Source: Paenibacillus sp. J23TS9
GTDB lineage: Bacteria > Bacillota > Bacilli > Paenibacillales > Paenibacillaceae
Direction of reading: 5' to 3'
Assembly: GCF_018403225.1 (NCBI RefSeq)
Contig: NZ_BOSG01000001.1
Span: forward strand, 2,294,001-2,358,000
Length of the DNA: 64,000 bases
A program made the translations under genes and the position numbers. The notes beneath the pieces were generated by a model, which was given only the letters and a program-made list of their open reading frames with translations, was not told the origin of the DNA and ran no database searches. This document shows, piece after piece, positions 62,998 through 64,000 of this stretch. The stretch's first letter is position 1, and the number at the start of each line of letters is the position of its first letter.

Positions 62998-64000
62998 TCA
63001 CTCCTTTGGTTGCTCGGATGGTCCAGAGTCCCTCTTATTGTGTTCAACAGTCGAATCAGAAGGCTGACCCTTGGGAGAGGATACATCTGCGGTATTCTCC
63101 GTCATTGTCTCACGATGCAGCACGTCGTTATCTTTACGGAATCGGACTGGGTTATTTTTACTGAGCATTTTAGGTCTGGTTTTCATTAAATTCATGGGAA
63201 CACGAATAAATGTATCCTTCATGTCTGAGAGAATCGAAGGTCCATATGGAGCCATGTATGGCACGTTCACGGATTTTAGACTGCATAAATGCAGCAGCAT
63301 AATCAGCAGTAAACAAGCCATGCCAAAAATACCCATGAAAGATGAAGCAAATAAAAACAGGAACCGCAGAATTCTTGCTGTGATTCCGATGTTATATGCA
63401 GGTGATACGAAGCTGGCAATCGCTGTCAGGGAGACAACAATAACGACCGCAGGGGATACAATCCCTGCCTCAACAGCGGCTTGACCGAGTACCAGACCAC
63501 CAACGATGGAGATCGTATTACCGACGGTTCTTGGCATCCGCACTCCCGCTTCACGGAGAATTTCGAACACCATCTCCATAATAACGGCCTCTACAAATGC
63601 GGGGAATGGAACCCCCTCCCTCTGTACAGCCAGCTTAATCAACCATGGGGTCGGGATCATCTCCTGATGGAATGTAATGATCGCCACATATAAAGATGGC
63701 AGGAGAAGTCCGATGAAAAAAGAAATGAAACGGAGCACCCGGATCAGGCTTCCGACATCAAACCGGTTATAGTAATCCTCTGCAGATTGAAAAAACATAT
63801 TAAATGTGCTCGGTACAACCAGTGCAAAAGGCGTGCCGTCCACCATAATCGCAACCCGGCCCTCCAGTAAATTCGCAGCAATCACATCAGGGCGTTCGCT
63901 ATGATATACCGTAGGAAAGACGGTGAAATTCGTGTCCTCAATCAGTTCTTCGATATAGCCGGATTCAAGGATGCCATCGATATGAATGTTGGACAGACGC
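62998..64000 (-). CDS. Germinant receptor A subunit (GerAA/GerKA family), N-terminus outside window
   Basis: The visible C-terminal 334 residues hold the GerA membrane domain: SNIHIDGILESGYIEELIED, the signature NLLEGRVAIMVDGTPFALVVPSTF, FIGLLLPSLYVAIITFHQEMIPT and VGLVLGQAAVEAGIVSP-like loop, with about five or six membrane helices, then a polar tail rich in Ser, Lys and Asp. It is the first gene of the A-C-D-B operon. The cytoplasmic N-terminal domain lies beyond base 64000. Confidence 0.92.
   Translation of the reverse strand, partial: RLSNIHIDGILESGYIEELIEDTNFTVFPTVYHSERPDVIAANLLEGRVAIMVDGTPFALVVPSTFNMFFQSAEDYYNRFDVGSLIRVLRFISFFIGLLLPSLYVAIITFHQEMIPTPWLIKLAVQREGVPFPAFVEAVIMEMVFEILREAGVRMPRTVGNTISIVGGLVLGQAAVEAGIVSPAVVIVVSLTAIASFVSPAYNIGITARILRFLFLFASSFMGIFGMACLLLIMLLHLCSLKSVNVPYMAPYGPSILSDMKDTFIRVPMNLMKTRPKMLSKNNPVRFRKDNDVLHRETMTENTADVSSPKGQPSDSTVEHNKRDSGPSEQPKE

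Overview
The window looks like a chromosomal segment of a Paenibacillus-type endospore-forming Firmicute. The grounds are strong Shine-Dalgarno sites, a spore-coat transglutaminase (tgl), a GerA-type germinant-receptor operon, SLH (S-layer homology) surface proteins, T-box leaders, Zur boxes, cre sites, and YesM/YesN-type two-component genes beside sugar ABC transporters. No rRNA, tRNA, CRISPR array, phage or insertion sequence was seen. Most genes lie on the minus strand.

Layout: 0-10 kb is mixed housekeeping and regulation: a MocR-type regulator cut by the window edge, radical SAM + OsmC, tgl, a sensor-less chemoreceptor, TetR convergent with an SDR dehydrogenase, a glycosyltransferase, and an SgrR-like regulator. 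10-15.3 kb holds a five-gene ABC exporter + two-component operon of the antimicrobial-peptide resistance type. 16.3-24.4 kb is a ribose-type sugar uptake operon (ATPase, permease, lipoprotein binding protein), followed by its regulatory half: an AraC-type response regulator, a YesM-type kinase, and a second, membrane-tethered binding protein. That arrangement resembles the XylFII-LytS sensing design. 24.6-30.3 kb has an alcohol dehydrogenase, a YolD-like protein and the zinc operon znuC-znuB-znuA-zagA behind three Zur-type boxes. 30.3-36.7 kb has an EamA transporter, an Asp-box lipoprotein, and an ArsR-MFS-metallo-beta-lactamase set. 36.9-43.3 kb carries two SLH proteins: a giant DUF4855/discoidin protein and a GH18 hydrolase. 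43.5-46.9 kb has two acetyltransferases and T-box-controlled proS.

46.9-53.5 kb is the most unusual part. A methylthioribose uptake and salvage operon (binding protein, ATPase, permease, mtnK, mtnA) is flanked in direct orientation by two closely similar promoter + T-box leaders. The downstream one belongs to proS (Pro specifier). The upstream one also reads as a proline T-box, yet the first gene after it is the sugar-type binding protein, about 200 nt away.

53.5-58.9 kb is an L-fucose catabolic operon (fucI, FGGY kinase, fucA) divergent from a LacI-family regulator, with matching palindromic operators and a cre site between them. 58.9-60.3 kb is a KtrB-type K+ uptake gene that seems to start at an AUU codon. 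60.3-64 kb is a germinant-receptor operon in the order A-C-D-B, including a small two-helix D-type subunit; the A gene runs off the window.
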